Positions 56,638-64,000 of a DNA stretch of 64,000 nt are shown here, one piece after another. Position 1 is the stretch's first letter. Every line of letters begins with the position of its first letter. The notes beneath the pieces were generated by a model. It was given only the letters and a program-made list of their open reading frames with translations. It was not told the origin of the DNA and searched no databases. Made by a program: the position numbers and the translations under genes. Origin of the DNA: Cellulomonas persica (GTDB lineage: Bacteria; Actinomycetota; Actinomycetes; Actinomycetales; Cellulomonadaceae); contig NZ_BJUA01000002.1 in the NCBI RefSeq assembly GCF_007989825.1, forward strand, positions 62,001 through 126,000. Reading direction: 5' to 3'.

Positions 56638-57686
56638 GCCGCCCGCCAGACGGTGTCGTCGACGAGCGCGTGCAGGCTGTGCAGCACCGCCTCGGGAAGG
56701 TGCGCGTCGCGCGCGAGCGCCTGGGCCGCCGCGAGGTGGTCGGCGACCAGCCCGGTGACGTACGCGCGGGAACCGTACCGCTCGAGCTGGTCGCGCACCT
56801 CGCGCGCCCGTCCCGGCGTGAGGGCTGGGTCGCCGAACGCGTCCTCGACGAGCGCCCAGGCCCGGGTCGTGCGGGCGTGCGCGACGATCGCGGTCATCTT
56901 GCCCTCGCGCAGGTCGCTCATCGTGCTCTTGCCGGTGGTCGCCTCGTCGCCGAAGACACCGAGCAGGTCGTCCTGCAGCTGGAACGCGGTGCCGACGAGG
57001 CGGCCGACGCGGTCGAGCGCGGTCACGGTGTCGTGGCCCGCGCCCGCCAGCAGCGCGCCCGCGCACAGCGGGAGCGAGAACGAGTACACCGCGGTCTTCA
57101 GCTCGGCGACGGCGAGCGCGTCGGCGACGGTCGGGTCGTCGACGCCCAGCGTGAGCCGGACGTCGTGCAGCTCGCCGGCGGCGGACAGCGCGACCGTGCG
57201 GTCGAGCAGCGCGAGCAGCGCGTCGACGACGTGCGCGGGGGCCGGCACGGTCGCGAACGCCCGCGTGGCGGCGACGAGCGCGAGGTCGCCCGCGAGGATC
57301 CCCGCGGCGCGTCCGTAGCCGCGCGCTGCCGAGCCGGACGCGCCGGCGTCGACCGCGCGTGCGGTGAACGTGCCCGAGACGTTGGGACGTCCGCGCCGCA
57401 CGTCGTCGTGGTCGATCACGTCGTCGTGCACGACGAACGCGGCGTGCAGGAGCTCGACGGCGTCGGCGAGCTGTGCGCACGCGCGCTCGTCGGCGCCGCC
57501 CAGAGCGGCGCAGGCGACGCGCATCAGGTGAGGACGGACGCCACGACCTCCCCGGGTCGCGTCAGCCGCCGCGGTCCACAGGGCTTGTGCCTCGTCGTCG
57601 TGCGGGAGCAGGCCGGGTCCGCGGCGGAACGCCTCGAGGGGCGCCGGTGCGGTCGGGGCGTCGGCGGGGCTCATCAGCGTCGTCAT
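56634..57686 (-). CDS. crtE: geranylgeranyl diphosphate synthase
   Basis: 350 aa, an all-helical polyprenyl synthase. The first Asp-rich motif is HDDVIDHDDVRRGRP and the second is TAFQLQDDLLGVFGD, with the KSTMSDLREGK diphosphate site between. Chain length C20 is inferred from the operon. One base (TGA-C-ATG) separates it from the idi stop. Confidence 0.93.
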   Translation of the reverse strand: MTTLMSPADAPTAPAPLEAFRRGPGLLPHDDEAQALWTAAADATRGGRGVRPHLMRVACAALGGADERACAQLADAVELLHAAFVVHDDVIDHDDVRRGRPNVSGTFTARAVDAGASGSAARGYGRAAGILAGDLALVAATRAFATVPAPAHVVDALLALLDRTVALSAAGELHDVRLTLGVDDPTVADALAVAELKTAVYSFSLPLCAGALLAGAGHDTVTALDRVGRLVGTAFQLQDDLLGVFGDEATTGKSTMSDLREGKMTAIVAHARTTRAWALVEDAFGDPALTPGRAREVRDQLERYGSRAYVTGLVADHLAAAQALARDAHLPEAVLHSLHALVDDTVWRAA

Positions 57687-57687
57687 G

Positions 57688-58236
57688 TCAGCTCGCCTGT
57701 CGGGCCGGGAGCGGGGTGATCAGGTCGGCGAGCTCGCTCACCTGGAGCACGCTCCACGGGCTGAACGCCCAGGGCGTCGAGGCGATCGCGCGACCGAGGT
57801 CGGTCACGTCGACCCACGCGTGGTCCATCACCTCGAGCGGTGACGGCGAGATCGGGGAGGCCGCCCGCGCGAACCAGACGGGGCAGACCTCGTTCTCGAC
57901 GATGCCGGACGCGTCCTCGGCGCGGTACCGGAAGCGGGGGAGCAGCAGCGAGAGCTCGTCGAGCTCGAGCCCCAGCTCGTCGCGCGCGCGTCGGCGTACG
58001 GCGTCCTCGGGCGCCTCGCCCGGGCGCGGGTGGCCGCAGAACGAGTTGGTCCAGACGCCCGGCCAGGTGCGCTTGGACAGCGCGCGGCGTGTCATCAGCA
58101 CGCGGTGCTCGTCGTCCAGCACGTAGCACGAGAACGCGAGGTGCAGCGGCGTGTGCGCGTCGTGCACCGTCTCGCGGGGCGCGTGCCCGGTGGGGCGTCC
58201 TGCGTCGTCGAGCAGCACGACGAGGTCCTGCGTCAC
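57688..58236 (-). CDS. idi: isopentenyl-diphosphate delta-isomerase, type I
   Basis: 182 aa from the GTG at 58236 with GGAGG 5 nt upstream; an upstream ATG at 58329 would run through the regulatory dyad and is not favoured. Nudix-like fold with active Cys in TNSFCGHPRPGE, Glu in GIVENEVCPVWFA, and metal ligands HLAFSCYVLD. It balances IPP and DMAPP made by the MEP pathway. First gene of the carotenoid operon. Confidence 0.93.
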   Translation of the reverse strand: MTQDLVVLLDDAGRPTGHAPRETVHDAHTPLHLAFSCYVLDDEHRVLMTRRALSKRTWPGVWTNSFCGHPRPGEAPEDAVRRRARDELGLELDELSLLLPRFRYRAEDASGIVENEVCPVWFARAASPISPSPLEVMDHAWVDVTDLGRAIASTPWAFSPWSVLQVSELADLITPLPARQAS

Positions 58237-58297
58237 GGTGACCTCCGCATCTCGACAGCGTCTCCGGACGGTCCTTCCGTCCCGATCGCTAGCCGCG

Positions 58298-58317
58298 CTA
58301 GTTACTTCGGTGACTAG
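58298..58317. promoter_or_regulatory. operator dyad between idi and the MarR gene
   Basis: CTAGTTACTT|CGGTGACTAG, a 10-bp half-site dyad with 7 matching positions, lies in the 91-bp divergent gap. TAGTAT (58315-58320) can serve as a -10 for the MarR gene with the ATG at 58328 at or next to the transcript start. MarR repressors bind dyads of this size. Confidence 0.6.
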
Positions 58318-58327
58318 TATGCGTGTC

Positions 58328-58840
58328 ATGGCCGAACCCGCCAACCGGGCGCACTACTGGTACGCCGACGACCCCGACGTCGCCGAGGTCCTCGAGGCGG
58401 TGCGGACGTTCCGACGCTCGGACGCCGCGATGCGCCGGCGGACCGCGGCGCGCATGTCGATGAACGAGACTGACATGCGAGCGCTCCAGGCGCTCATCGG
58501 GCGGGACTCCGAGGGCCTGCGGACGAGCCCGCACCACCTCGCGCGCGAGCTCGGCATCTCCACGGCCTCCACGACGAAGCTGCTCGACCGGCTCGCCGAG
58601 TCGGGCCACCTGGTGCGCGAGCAGCACCCCACCGACCGGCGCGGCGTGGTGTTGCGGCCGACCCAGCACGCGCACGACGAGGTGCGCGAACGCCTCGCGC
58701 ACATGCACCGCCGGATGGCAGAGGTGGCCCTGGCGGTCCCGGAGCGTTCACGGGCGGACGTCGCGGGCTTCCTGCGGGCCATGGCGGCGGTCCTCGACGA
58801 CGAGCAGGGATCGGACCCGCTGCGGCCCGCGACGAGCTGA
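58328..58840 (+). CDS. MarR-family regulator, CrtR-like
   Basis: 170 aa. Winged helix includes TDMRALQALIGRDSEGLRTSPHHLARELGISTASTTKLLDRLAESGHLVRE and the wing DRRGVVLRPT. In Corynebacterium glutamicum the MarR-type CrtR is divergent from the crtE operon, represses it and responds to GGPP. The identical position here makes the same role likely. ATG at 58328, probably leaderless; an ATG at 58319 would overlap the -10. Confidence 0.85.
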   Translation: MAEPANRAHYWYADDPDVAEVLEAVRTFRRSDAAMRRRTAARMSMNETDMRALQALIGRDSEGLRTSPHHLARELGISTASTTKLLDRLAESGHLVREQHPTDRRGVVLRPTQHAHDEVRERLAHMHRRMAEVALAVPERSRADVAGFLRAMAAVLDDEQGSDPLRPATS

Positions 58841-58846
58841 GCCGCA

Positions 58847-58863
58847 CGCGCGCTCAGCGCGCG
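58847..58863. terminator. convergent hairpin between marR and lacI genes
   Basis: CGCGCGC-TCA-GCGCGCG, a perfect 7-bp stem whose loop is the LacI-family stop codon. It may end both convergent transcripts; the 3-nt loop is small. Confidence 0.45.
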
Positions 58864-59921
58864 GGAGCCGGACCGGTGGACTCGCGCACGACGAGGCGGG
58901 TCGGGACGAGCACGTGGTCAGGCTCACCCGTGGGAGCGCCCGGGCGCTGCGCCGCGATCGCGCGCTCGATCGCGCGCGCGGTGGCCCGGCCCTTGGCGAC
59001 CAGGTCCTGGCGGACCGTGGTGAGGGTGGGCGTGACGGTGCGACTCAGCGCGCTGTCGTCGTACCCGACCACGGAGACGTCACCCGGCACGCTCAGGCCG
59101 AGCTCGCGCGCGACGCGCACGACGGCCCACGCGACGAGGTCGGAGAAGCAGAGCACGGCCGTCGGTCGCTCGGGCAGGGTCAGGGCGACGCGCGCGGCCT
59201 CGAGCGCGTCCTCCTCGAGGTTGTCGGACATGTGCACCGCGACGACGTCGGCACCCGCGGGGCGCAGGACGCTCATCCAGCCCTCGACGCGCTCGCGTGA
59301 CACGTGGCCGACGCCCGCCGTCGCGGGATCGGGCGCGACACCCGGGGGAAGGCCCCAGGCGGTCGTCAGCAGCGCGACTCTCCGGTGCCCGAGGTCGAGC
59401 ACGTGCTGCGCCGCCGCGGCCGCGCCGGGGCGGTCGTCGAGGAGCACGGTCGCGGCACGGTCGGTGGTCGGGTCCTGGTCGACGAACACCAGCGGCAGGC
59501 CGCGGCGCTCGAGCCAGTGCATCGCGTGGGTGTCCGCGACGCACGCGTAGACGAGGGCGGCGTCCATCGGGACGTCGCGCGCCGCGAGCCGGTCGCCGTC
59601 GGCGGCGGCGGGCAGCAGCGACAGGGCCAGGCCGGTGGGCGCGAGCGACTCCGCGACGGAGGCGAAGAACTCGGCGGCGATCGGGTCCCGGAAGGCGGCT
59701 GCGGGGGACTGCGTGAACAGGACGCCCACGGTGCCGGACGAGCCGCGGGCGAGCTGCCGGGCGGCGGGGTCCGGGCCCACGTAGCCGAGCTCGGCGGCCG
59801 TGGCGAGGATGGTCTCGCGCAGCTCGGCGGACAGCTGGTCCGGCCGGGAGAACGCGTTCGAGACGGTCATCCGACTCACGCCGACCTTGTCGGCGATCGT
59901 CTGCAGCGTCACGCGCGCCAC
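58854..59921 (-). CDS. LacI-family transcription regulator
   Basis: 355 aa from a GTG at 59921 with AGGAGGTGACC directly upstream. The N-terminal helix-turn-helix VTLQTIADKVGVSRMTVSNAFSRPDQLS is complete; periplasmic-binding-like domain has VGVLFTQSP, LPLVFVDQDP, and SVVGYDDSALSRTVTPTLTTVRQD. No sugar genes adjoin it, so the target and effector are unknown. An upstream in-frame ATG at 60035 lacks homology. Confidence 0.9.
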   Translation of the reverse strand: MARVTLQTIADKVGVSRMTVSNAFSRPDQLSAELRETILATAAELGYVGPDPAARQLARGSSGTVGVLFTQSPAAAFRDPIAAEFFASVAESLAPTGLALSLLPAAADGDRLAARDVPMDAALVYACVADTHAMHWLERRGLPLVFVDQDPTTDRAATVLLDDRPGAAAAAQHVLDLGHRRVALLTTAWGLPPGVAPDPATAGVGHVSRERVEGWMSVLRPAGADVVAVHMSDNLEEDALEAARVALTLPERPTAVLCFSDLVAWAVVRVARELGLSVPGDVSVVGYDDSALSRTVTPTLTTVRQDLVAKGRATARAIERAIAAQRPGAPTGEPDHVLVPTRLVVRESTGPAPAR

Positions 59922-60031
59922 GGTCACCTCCTGTCGCCCGTCCGGTCCCCCCACGGGGCCGGACTCCTGCACGTCAGGGTAGGTGACTGCGGCACGGCGG
60001 ACGGCCGCGCCGACGTCGATCGGACGGGTGG

Positions 60032-60268
60032 TCACCGCACGAGTGCCGGCCGGTCGGTGGGGGCGACCACGTCGGCGAACCGGTGCAGCGTGCGGGCGCT
60101 CGCACGGCGCGTCGCGACGACCGACCGGGACACCGCGGACGGGCGCTCGTGGCGCGAGCGGTGCGGACGGGCGGCGACGACCGGGGCGTCGGGGAGCGCG
60201 CTGCGGGCCTGCGTGAGCGCGGCCTGACGCGAGTGGAGAAGGCTGAGCGGCGGCGGGTTGAGGTACAT
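60032..60268 (-). CDS. small basic protein with MYLNP start
   Basis: 78 aa. It begins MYLNPPPLSLLHSRQAAL and is rich in Arg, Ala and Ser. Small actinobacterial proteins with a similar aromatic-Asn-Pro start are common, but no function is known to me. ATG at 60268 with GGAG 6 nt upstream. The promoter at 60308-60336 points at it: -35 TTGACC, 17-bp spacer, -10 TACGGT. That support makes the gene more credible than its size alone would. Confidence 0.6.
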   Translation of the reverse strand: MYLNPPPLSLLHSRQAALTQARSALPDAPVVAARPHRSRHERPSAVSRSVVATRRASARTLHRFADVVAPTDRPALVR

Positions 60269-60281
60269 GGTCATCTCCTAT

Positions 60282-60352
60282 CTGTACCGGTCCAGATCCG
60301 TGGTTCCACCGTAGGGGCGGGAACTGTACCGGTCAAGAGGTATTCCGGATCT
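60282..60352 (-). promoter_or_regulatory. promoter with paired repeats for the small protein
   Basis: Minus-strand -35 TTGACC (60336-60331), 17-bp spacer and -10 TACGGT (60313-60308). An exact 11-bp direct repeat CTGTACCGGTC (60282-60292, 60324-60334) brackets the start region 42 bp apart, four helical turns. An inverted pair AGATCCG (60294-60300) / CGGATCT (60346-60352) is interleaved. One copy overlaps the -35, suggesting repression by looping or cooperative binding. The rest of the 294-bp gap to the PAP2 gene shows nothing I recognise. Confidence 0.6.
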
Positions 60353-60562
60353 CGTGGTCGGTTCATGGAGATGACGGACGCATCCGTCGCGCTCGACATC
60401 GTCGGGCGAGTCGGGGCAGGAGCTCGGGGGACCTCGGCGCGTGGACGTGGCGGGGGTCACATCGGGTGGATCGACATGCGTAAACGTCATGGTCGCGCGT
60501 CCAGGCGGCGCTAGTGTGGCGGCAGCAGTGCCGGACCATGGGCAGTGCCGAGAGGGGGCCAG

Positions 60563-61486
60563 GTGGCGAGCGAGACGCCGGTCGCGCAGTCGACCCGTGA
60601 ACCAGGACGGCGCACGCGCCGGGAGGTCATCCGCGAGGTCGTCCTCGTCGTCGGTCTCTACATGGCCTACTCCGCGACACGACTGGCCGCGAGCGGCTCC
60701 TGGGACGTGGCCAAGTCGCACGCGCGGGGGATCCTCGACGTCGAGCGCTGGCTGCACATCGACATCGAGCACGCCCTGAACACCTTCACGTCGCAGCACA
60801 CGTGGTTCGAGGTGGCCACCTCGTACTGGTACCAGTCGATGCACTACCTGGTCACTCCGACGGTGCTCGTCGTGCTGTTCTTCCGGCGACCCCTGCTCTA
60901 CCGGCCAGCACGCACGGCCCTTCTCGGGGCGACCTTCCTCGCGCTGTTCGGCTACTTCTTCTTCCCGACGGCACCGCCGCGCCTGCTCGGACAGTACGTG
61001 GACACCGTCTCCGAGAGCTCGGTGTACGGCTGGTGGCCCTCGGCCGCCGAGCAGGCCGCGAGCGGCGCGAACTCGGTGACGAACCAGGTCGCGGCCATGC
61101 CCTCGATGCACGTCGGCTGGGCGGTCTGGGTGAGCGTGGTGCTCGCGTTCCTCGTGCGCCGCACCTGGGCCAAGATCGCGGTGTGGGGCTACGCGGCCAC
61201 CACCACGGTGGTCGTCGTCCTCACCGGCAACCACTGGGTCCTCGACGCGGTCGCCGGCGCCGCGCTCGTGCTCGGGTGCTGGTGGTTCGCCGGCCACCGC
61301 TACGGGCTGTGGGCGCCCCGGGCCCAGGTCCAGGCCGAGCTCGACGTGCTCGCCCGCGAGGTCCGTCCCGGCGTCGCCGCGAGCGGCCCCGCCGCCGCCG
61401 CCGACGAGCTCGCGCTCGCCTCGGCCGGCGAGGTCCCCCCGCCCGCCCCGCCGGGCGAACCCGACGGGGAGACGCCGCGCGCGTGA
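60563..61486 (+). CDS. PAP2-family membrane phosphatase
   Basis: 307 aa from the GTG at 60563, behind GAGAGGGGG; a GTG at 60545 is the alternative. Six TM spans. PAP2 motifs: AAMPSMHVGWAVW (C2, catalytic His) and GNHWVLDAVAGA (C3, His and Asp). The N-terminal part resembles the inositol-phosphotransferase-like group (VERWLHIDIEHALN). It would remove phosphate from a lipid phosphate or diphosphate at the membrane outer face. The C-terminal ~60 residues are Ala/Pro/Glu-rich. Confidence 0.85.
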   Translation: MASETPVAQSTREPGRRTRREVIREVVLVVGLYMAYSATRLAASGSWDVAKSHARGILDVERWLHIDIEHALNTFTSQHTWFEVATSYWYQSMHYLVTPTVLVVLFFRRPLLYRPARTALLGATFLALFGYFFFPTAPPRLLGQYVDTVSESSVYGWWPSAAEQAASGANSVTNQVAAMPSMHVGWAVWVSVVLAFLVRRTWAKIAVWGYAATTTVVVVLTGNHWVLDAVAGAALVLGCWWFAGHRYGLWAPRAQVQAELDVLAREVRPGVAASGPAAAADELALASAGEVPPPAPPGEPDGETPRA

Positions 61487-61497
61487 CGTCGTCCGCA

Positions 61498-61557
61498 CGG
61501 CGCACCACCGCACGGCGCACCACCACACGACGCACCACCGCACGACGCACCACCTGT
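61498..61557. repeat. 15-bp tandem repeat array, four units
   Basis: Four units based on CGRCGCACCACCGCA lie in the 190-bp gap between the PAP2 gene and telA, 12 bp after the PAP2 stop. Noncoding on either strand as far as can be seen. The rest of the gap holds the telA promoter and the ribosome site GCGGAGG. Confidence 0.88.
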
Positions 61558-61676
61558 GAGCCGGGCCACGTGCCGAGCGCCACCATGGCATAGCGTGCTG
61601 CCCGGACCCAACTGAACCCGGAGCTCGACGGCGACCCGACCGGGACGCCGCCGAGTCCTCGACGCGGAGGTACACG

Positions 61677-62888
61677 ATGACGCAGTCCGCCGAGGGTGCC
61701 CCGGCGCCCCTGACGCCCCCGCTGGAGCTCGAGGCCCCCGCGCCTCTCGCTCCGGTCGCGCAGACCCAGGCCCCGGCCATGGCGCCGCGGGTCGACGAGG
61801 CCGCGCTGCCCGGGCTCGACGCGAAGGTCGACTCCTACCTCGCGGGCCTCGCGAGCGCGCAGGCGGGCTCGCCCGAGTTCGCCGCCAAGGCCGAGGACGT
61901 GCGCACCATGGGTGACGCGGACGTCCGCGCCGCAGCCGAGACGTCGAACCGGCTCCTGCAGATGCCCGTCAAGGAGCTGCGCGACGGCGGTGTCTCCGGG
62001 ACGTCCCAGGTCAGCAGGTCGCTCCTGGACCTGCGCCGCACGGTCGAGGAGCTGGACCCGTCCGAGGCCAGCATCGGCAAGAAGATCCTCGGCTTCCTGC
62101 CGTTCGGCGACTCGATCACCGACTACTTCCGTCGCTACGAGAGCGCGCAGAAGCAGATCGACGCGATCGTGCAGGCGCTCTACAACGGCCAGGACGAGCT
62201 GCGCAAGGACAACGCGGCGCTCAACCTCGAGAAGCAGCACCTGTGGGCGACCATGGCGCGGCTCAACCAGTACGTCTACGTGGCCGAGCAGCTCGACACC
62301 AAGCTCACGACGCTGGTCGCCGAGGCCGAGCGGACCGACCCGCAGCGCGCCAAGTCGCTCCGCGAGGACGTGCTGTTCTACGTGCGCCAGAAGCACCAGG
62401 ACCTGCTCACGCAGCTGGCGGTCTCGATCCAGGGCTACCTCGCGACCGACATCATCATCAAGAACAACGGCGAGCTCATCAAGGGCGTCGACCGCGCGAC
62501 GACCACGACCGTCGCGGCGCTGCGTACGGCGGTGCTCGTGGCGCAGGCGCTCAACAACCAGAAGCTCGTGCTCGACCAGATCAGCGCCCTGAACTCGACG
62601 ACGACGGGCATGATCGCCTCCACGTCCAAGCTCCTGCGCGAGCAGTCCGTGCAGATCCAGGAGCAGGCCGCGAGCTCGACGCTCGGCCTGCCGCAGCTGC
62701 AGCAGGCGTTCAGCGACATCTACGCGACGATGGACGCGATCGACGGTTTCAAGGTCAAGGCGCTCGACTCGATGGCCCAGACGATCGGTGTGCTCGAGAC
62801 GGAGACGACCAAGGCCCGCGCCTACCTCGACCGCGTGCAGCAGTCGGACAAGACCGGGGCCGCGAGCGGCTCGCTCGACCTGGGCTGA
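61677..62888 (+). CDS. telA: TelA-family protein
   Basis: 403 aa. Residues 1-40 are Pro/Ala-rich; the remainder is helical with coiled coils. Recognisable TelA blocks: IGKKILGFLPFGDSITDYFRRYESAQKQID and IQGYLATDIIIKNNGELIKGVDRATTTTV, LDQISALNSTT. TelA was named for tellurite resistance, but many homologues act in envelope-stress or antimicrobial tolerance and the biochemical role is unclear. ATG at 61677. First of a three-gene run with an XpaC-like partner. Confidence 0.9.
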   Translation: MTQSAEGAPAPLTPPLELEAPAPLAPVAQTQAPAMAPRVDEAALPGLDAKVDSYLAGLASAQAGSPEFAAKAEDVRTMGDADVRAAAETSNRLLQMPVKELRDGGVSGTSQVSRSLLDLRRTVEELDPSEASIGKKILGFLPFGDSITDYFRRYESAQKQIDAIVQALYNGQDELRKDNAALNLEKQHLWATMARLNQYVYVAEQLDTKLTTLVAEAERTDPQRAKSLREDVLFYVRQKHQDLLTQLAVSIQGYLATDIIIKNNGELIKGVDRATTTTVAALRTAVLVAQALNNQKLVLDQISALNSTTTGMIASTSKLLREQSVQIQEQAASSTLGLPQLQQAFSDIYATMDAIDGFKVKALDSMAQTIGVLETETTKARAYLDRVQQSDKTGAASGSLDLG

Positions 62889-62899
62889 GCGGGGCGTCG

Positions 62900-63424
62900 A
62901 TGGGTTGGTGGAGCGACCTCGTGGGCCGCAGGCGCGGGCGGGAGCCCGACGACGGCCCCGGCTCCGTCGAGCCTGCGGTCCCCACCTCGACGCAGATCGT
63001 CGAGGCGGTGCGTGAGGTCCAGCGCGACGTCGAGGGCCGGGTGCCGGCGGCGGTGACCGCGCGCGTCAACCGGATCGCGCGGGTCGTCGAGGAGATGGCC
63101 CCGCGGCTCGACCGGCTCGGCATCGGCAGCCGTCAGGCCCACACCGTCGTCGCGACCGCGACGAGCTACCTGCCCGAGGCCGTGGGCTCGTACCTGCGTC
63201 TGCCGCGGGACTTCGCCGACCGGCGCGTGGTCGCGCAGGGCAAGACCTCGCTCATGCTCCTGTGCGACCAGCTCGACCTGCTCGGCAGCACGCTCGCGCA
63301 GATCTCGGACGCGGTCTCGCGGCAGGACGCGCACGCGCTCGTGGCGCACGGCCAGTTCCTCGCGGAGAAGTTCGGCGCCTCGACGCTCGAGCTGCCCGAC
63401 GGTGGACCGGCGGTGGCGTCATGA
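62900..63424 (+). CDS. XpaC-like partner of TelA
   Basis: 174 aa, 11 bp after telA. Residues 1-30 are charged and disordered; the rest is helical. TSYLPEAVGSYLRLPRDF resembles the NYYLPTALKLLEKY-like block of XpaC proteins, which commonly neighbour TelA in Firmicutes; the C-terminal helix ALVAHGQFLAEKFG also fits. The similarity is judged by eye. The stop overlaps the next gene (ATGA). Confidence 0.6.
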   Translation: MGWWSDLVGRRRGREPDDGPGSVEPAVPTSTQIVEAVREVQRDVEGRVPAAVTARVNRIARVVEEMAPRLDRLGIGSRQAHTVVATATSYLPEAVGSYLRLPRDFADRRVVAQGKTSLMLLCDQLDLLGSTLAQISDAVSRQDAHALVAHGQFLAEKFGASTLELPDGGPAVAS

Positions 63425-64000
63425 GCGCCGCCGCGCTGCGCGATGCGGTCGACGCGCTCGTCGCGGCGGGTGCGCGAGCCGGGCTGACGCCCGCGGACGT
63501 GCGCGACGAGGGGGCGCGTCTCGCCGCGGCGGTCGCCGAGGCCATCCCCGGAGCGCCCGAGGCCTGGGGCGAGGCGCTCGGGTACGACGGGCTCGCCGCG
63601 TTCTTCACGGCGGCGTCGAGCGGCCGCCGCTGGCGCTCGGCCCCCACGGCGCTGCTCGACCGGCTCGTCGCCGAGGGCTCGCCCGCGGCCGCCGAGTACG
63701 CCCGTGCGCTCGCCCACGTGACGTCGGCTGCGTGCGACCTGGGCGACCCGGGGCTCGACGTGCTCGCGCGGGCGTCGACGACCGCGGCCGTGCACCTCGC
63801 CGCCGCGGGCGCCACCGGCACCCTGGGGACCGGCACCCTCGCGCCCGGCCCCCTCGCGACCGGAGCCGTCGCCCCGCAGGCTGCCGGCCACGGTGGTGTT
63901 CACGCCGGCCCGCACACCGAGCACCCGCGCATCCTGCTCGGGGAGCCCGTCACCGGGACGCCTACCGCGGGCGCCGCCGGCGCCGTCGCGGTCGCGACGC
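63421..64000 (+). CDS. unknown Ala-rich protein, truncated by the window end
   Basis: At least 193 codons; the C-terminus lies beyond the window. ATG at 63421 overlaps the XpaC-like stop. The first ~130 residues are predicted helical (ALRDAVDALVAAGARAGLTP, EAWGEALGYDGLAAFF, LLDRLVAEGSPAAAEYARAL). A Gly/Thr/Leu pentapeptide repeat and an Ala/Gly/His-rich stretch follow. No known domain is recognised in the visible part. Coupling suggests a third component acting with TelA. Confidence 0.7.
   Translation, partial: MSAAALRDAVDALVAAGARAGLTPADVRDEGARLAAAVAEAIPGAPEAWGEALGYDGLAAFFTAASSGRRWRSAPTALLDRLVAEGSPAAAEYARALAHVTSAACDLGDPGLDVLARASTTAAVHLAAAGATGTLGTGTLAPGPLATGAVAPQAAGHGGVHAGPHTEHPRILLGEPVTGTPTAGAAGAVAVAT
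63811..63870 (+). repeat. 15-bp tandem repeat inside the last gene
   Basis: Four degenerate 15-bp units encode ATGTL-GTGTL-APGPL-ATGAV. They lie between the helical N-terminal part and the region cut by the window end. Confidence 0.8.

Noticed and set aside
57690-58329. Start of idi at the ATG at 58329.
   Set aside because: It would place the coding start across the operator dyad and the divergent MarR start; the GTG at 58236 has a proper GGAGG and matches family length.

Overview
The window is a contiguous piece of a high-GC Gram-positive chromosome, most likely an actinomycete of the Cellulomonadaceae (Cellulomonas or a close relative). The evidence is the very high GC with strong third-position bias, GTG starts, purine-rich ribosome binding sites, the fadB-fadA-RNase D-WhiI-like-DUF3000 gene order shared with Streptomyces, GuaB1, DUF3000, an actinobacterial sulfite reductase operon, a C50-carotenoid operon, and pyruvate formate-lyase, which fits a facultatively fermentative cellulomonad. 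The genus is an inference. No rRNA, tRNA, CRISPR, insertion sequence or prophage was seen; the region looks like stable core and near-core chromosome.

Layout. 0-5 kb: GuaB1 (purine salvage), a hydrolase, DUF4126 and dxs (MEP isoprenoid pathway). 5-8.4 kb: pyruvate formate-lyase and its activase behind a repeat-rich promoter region. 8.4-15.5 kb, minus strand: a DinB-like protein, fadB/fadA, RNase D, an orphan LuxR/WhiI-like regulator and DUF3000. 15.7-19.4 kb: an EbfC-like protein, 6-phosphogluconate dehydrogenase and an ATP-grasp ligase that may build the peptidoglycan cross-bridge. 19.4-27.3 kb, minus: a RibD-like reductase pair, then a six-gene overlapping sulfate-assimilation operon (sir, zinc ribbon, cysH, cysD, cysN, cysG) preceded by a tiny Cys-rich leader peptide. 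27.5-33.2 kb: zapE, a fused proline catabolic enzyme and a divergent LysR regulator. 33.2-39.9 kb, minus: glgX/treX-treY-treZ, making trehalose from glycogen. 40-46.5 kb: a ferredoxin-reductase-like flavoprotein, a YbdK-type ligase, a lipoprotein, and a split RbbA-like ABC exporter with a divergent TetR.

46.8-51.3 kb holds the most interesting system: a processive family-2 glycosyltransferase, a HlyD-like membrane adaptor and a GH81 endo-beta-1,3-glucanase, joined by two 4-nt overlaps. This reads as a candidate beta-1,3-glucan (curdlan-like) synthesis operon. 51.2-58.8 kb, minus: idi, crtE, crtB, crtI, crtYe, crtYf and crtEb (decaprenoxanthin-type pigment), extended by a coupled pyrimidine-dimer glycosylase and followed by an ion channel, with a divergent MarR that is probably CrtR-like. 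58.8-64 kb: a LacI regulator, a small protein with its own clear promoter, a PAP2 membrane phosphatase, and a TelA/XpaC-like pair with a third gene cut by the window end.

On a larger scale, tandem repeats with a strict 15-bp period occur at five separate places (20.8, 23.5, 28.6, 61.5 and 63.8 kb). Where they fall in genes they encode in-frame pentapeptides in disordered regions.
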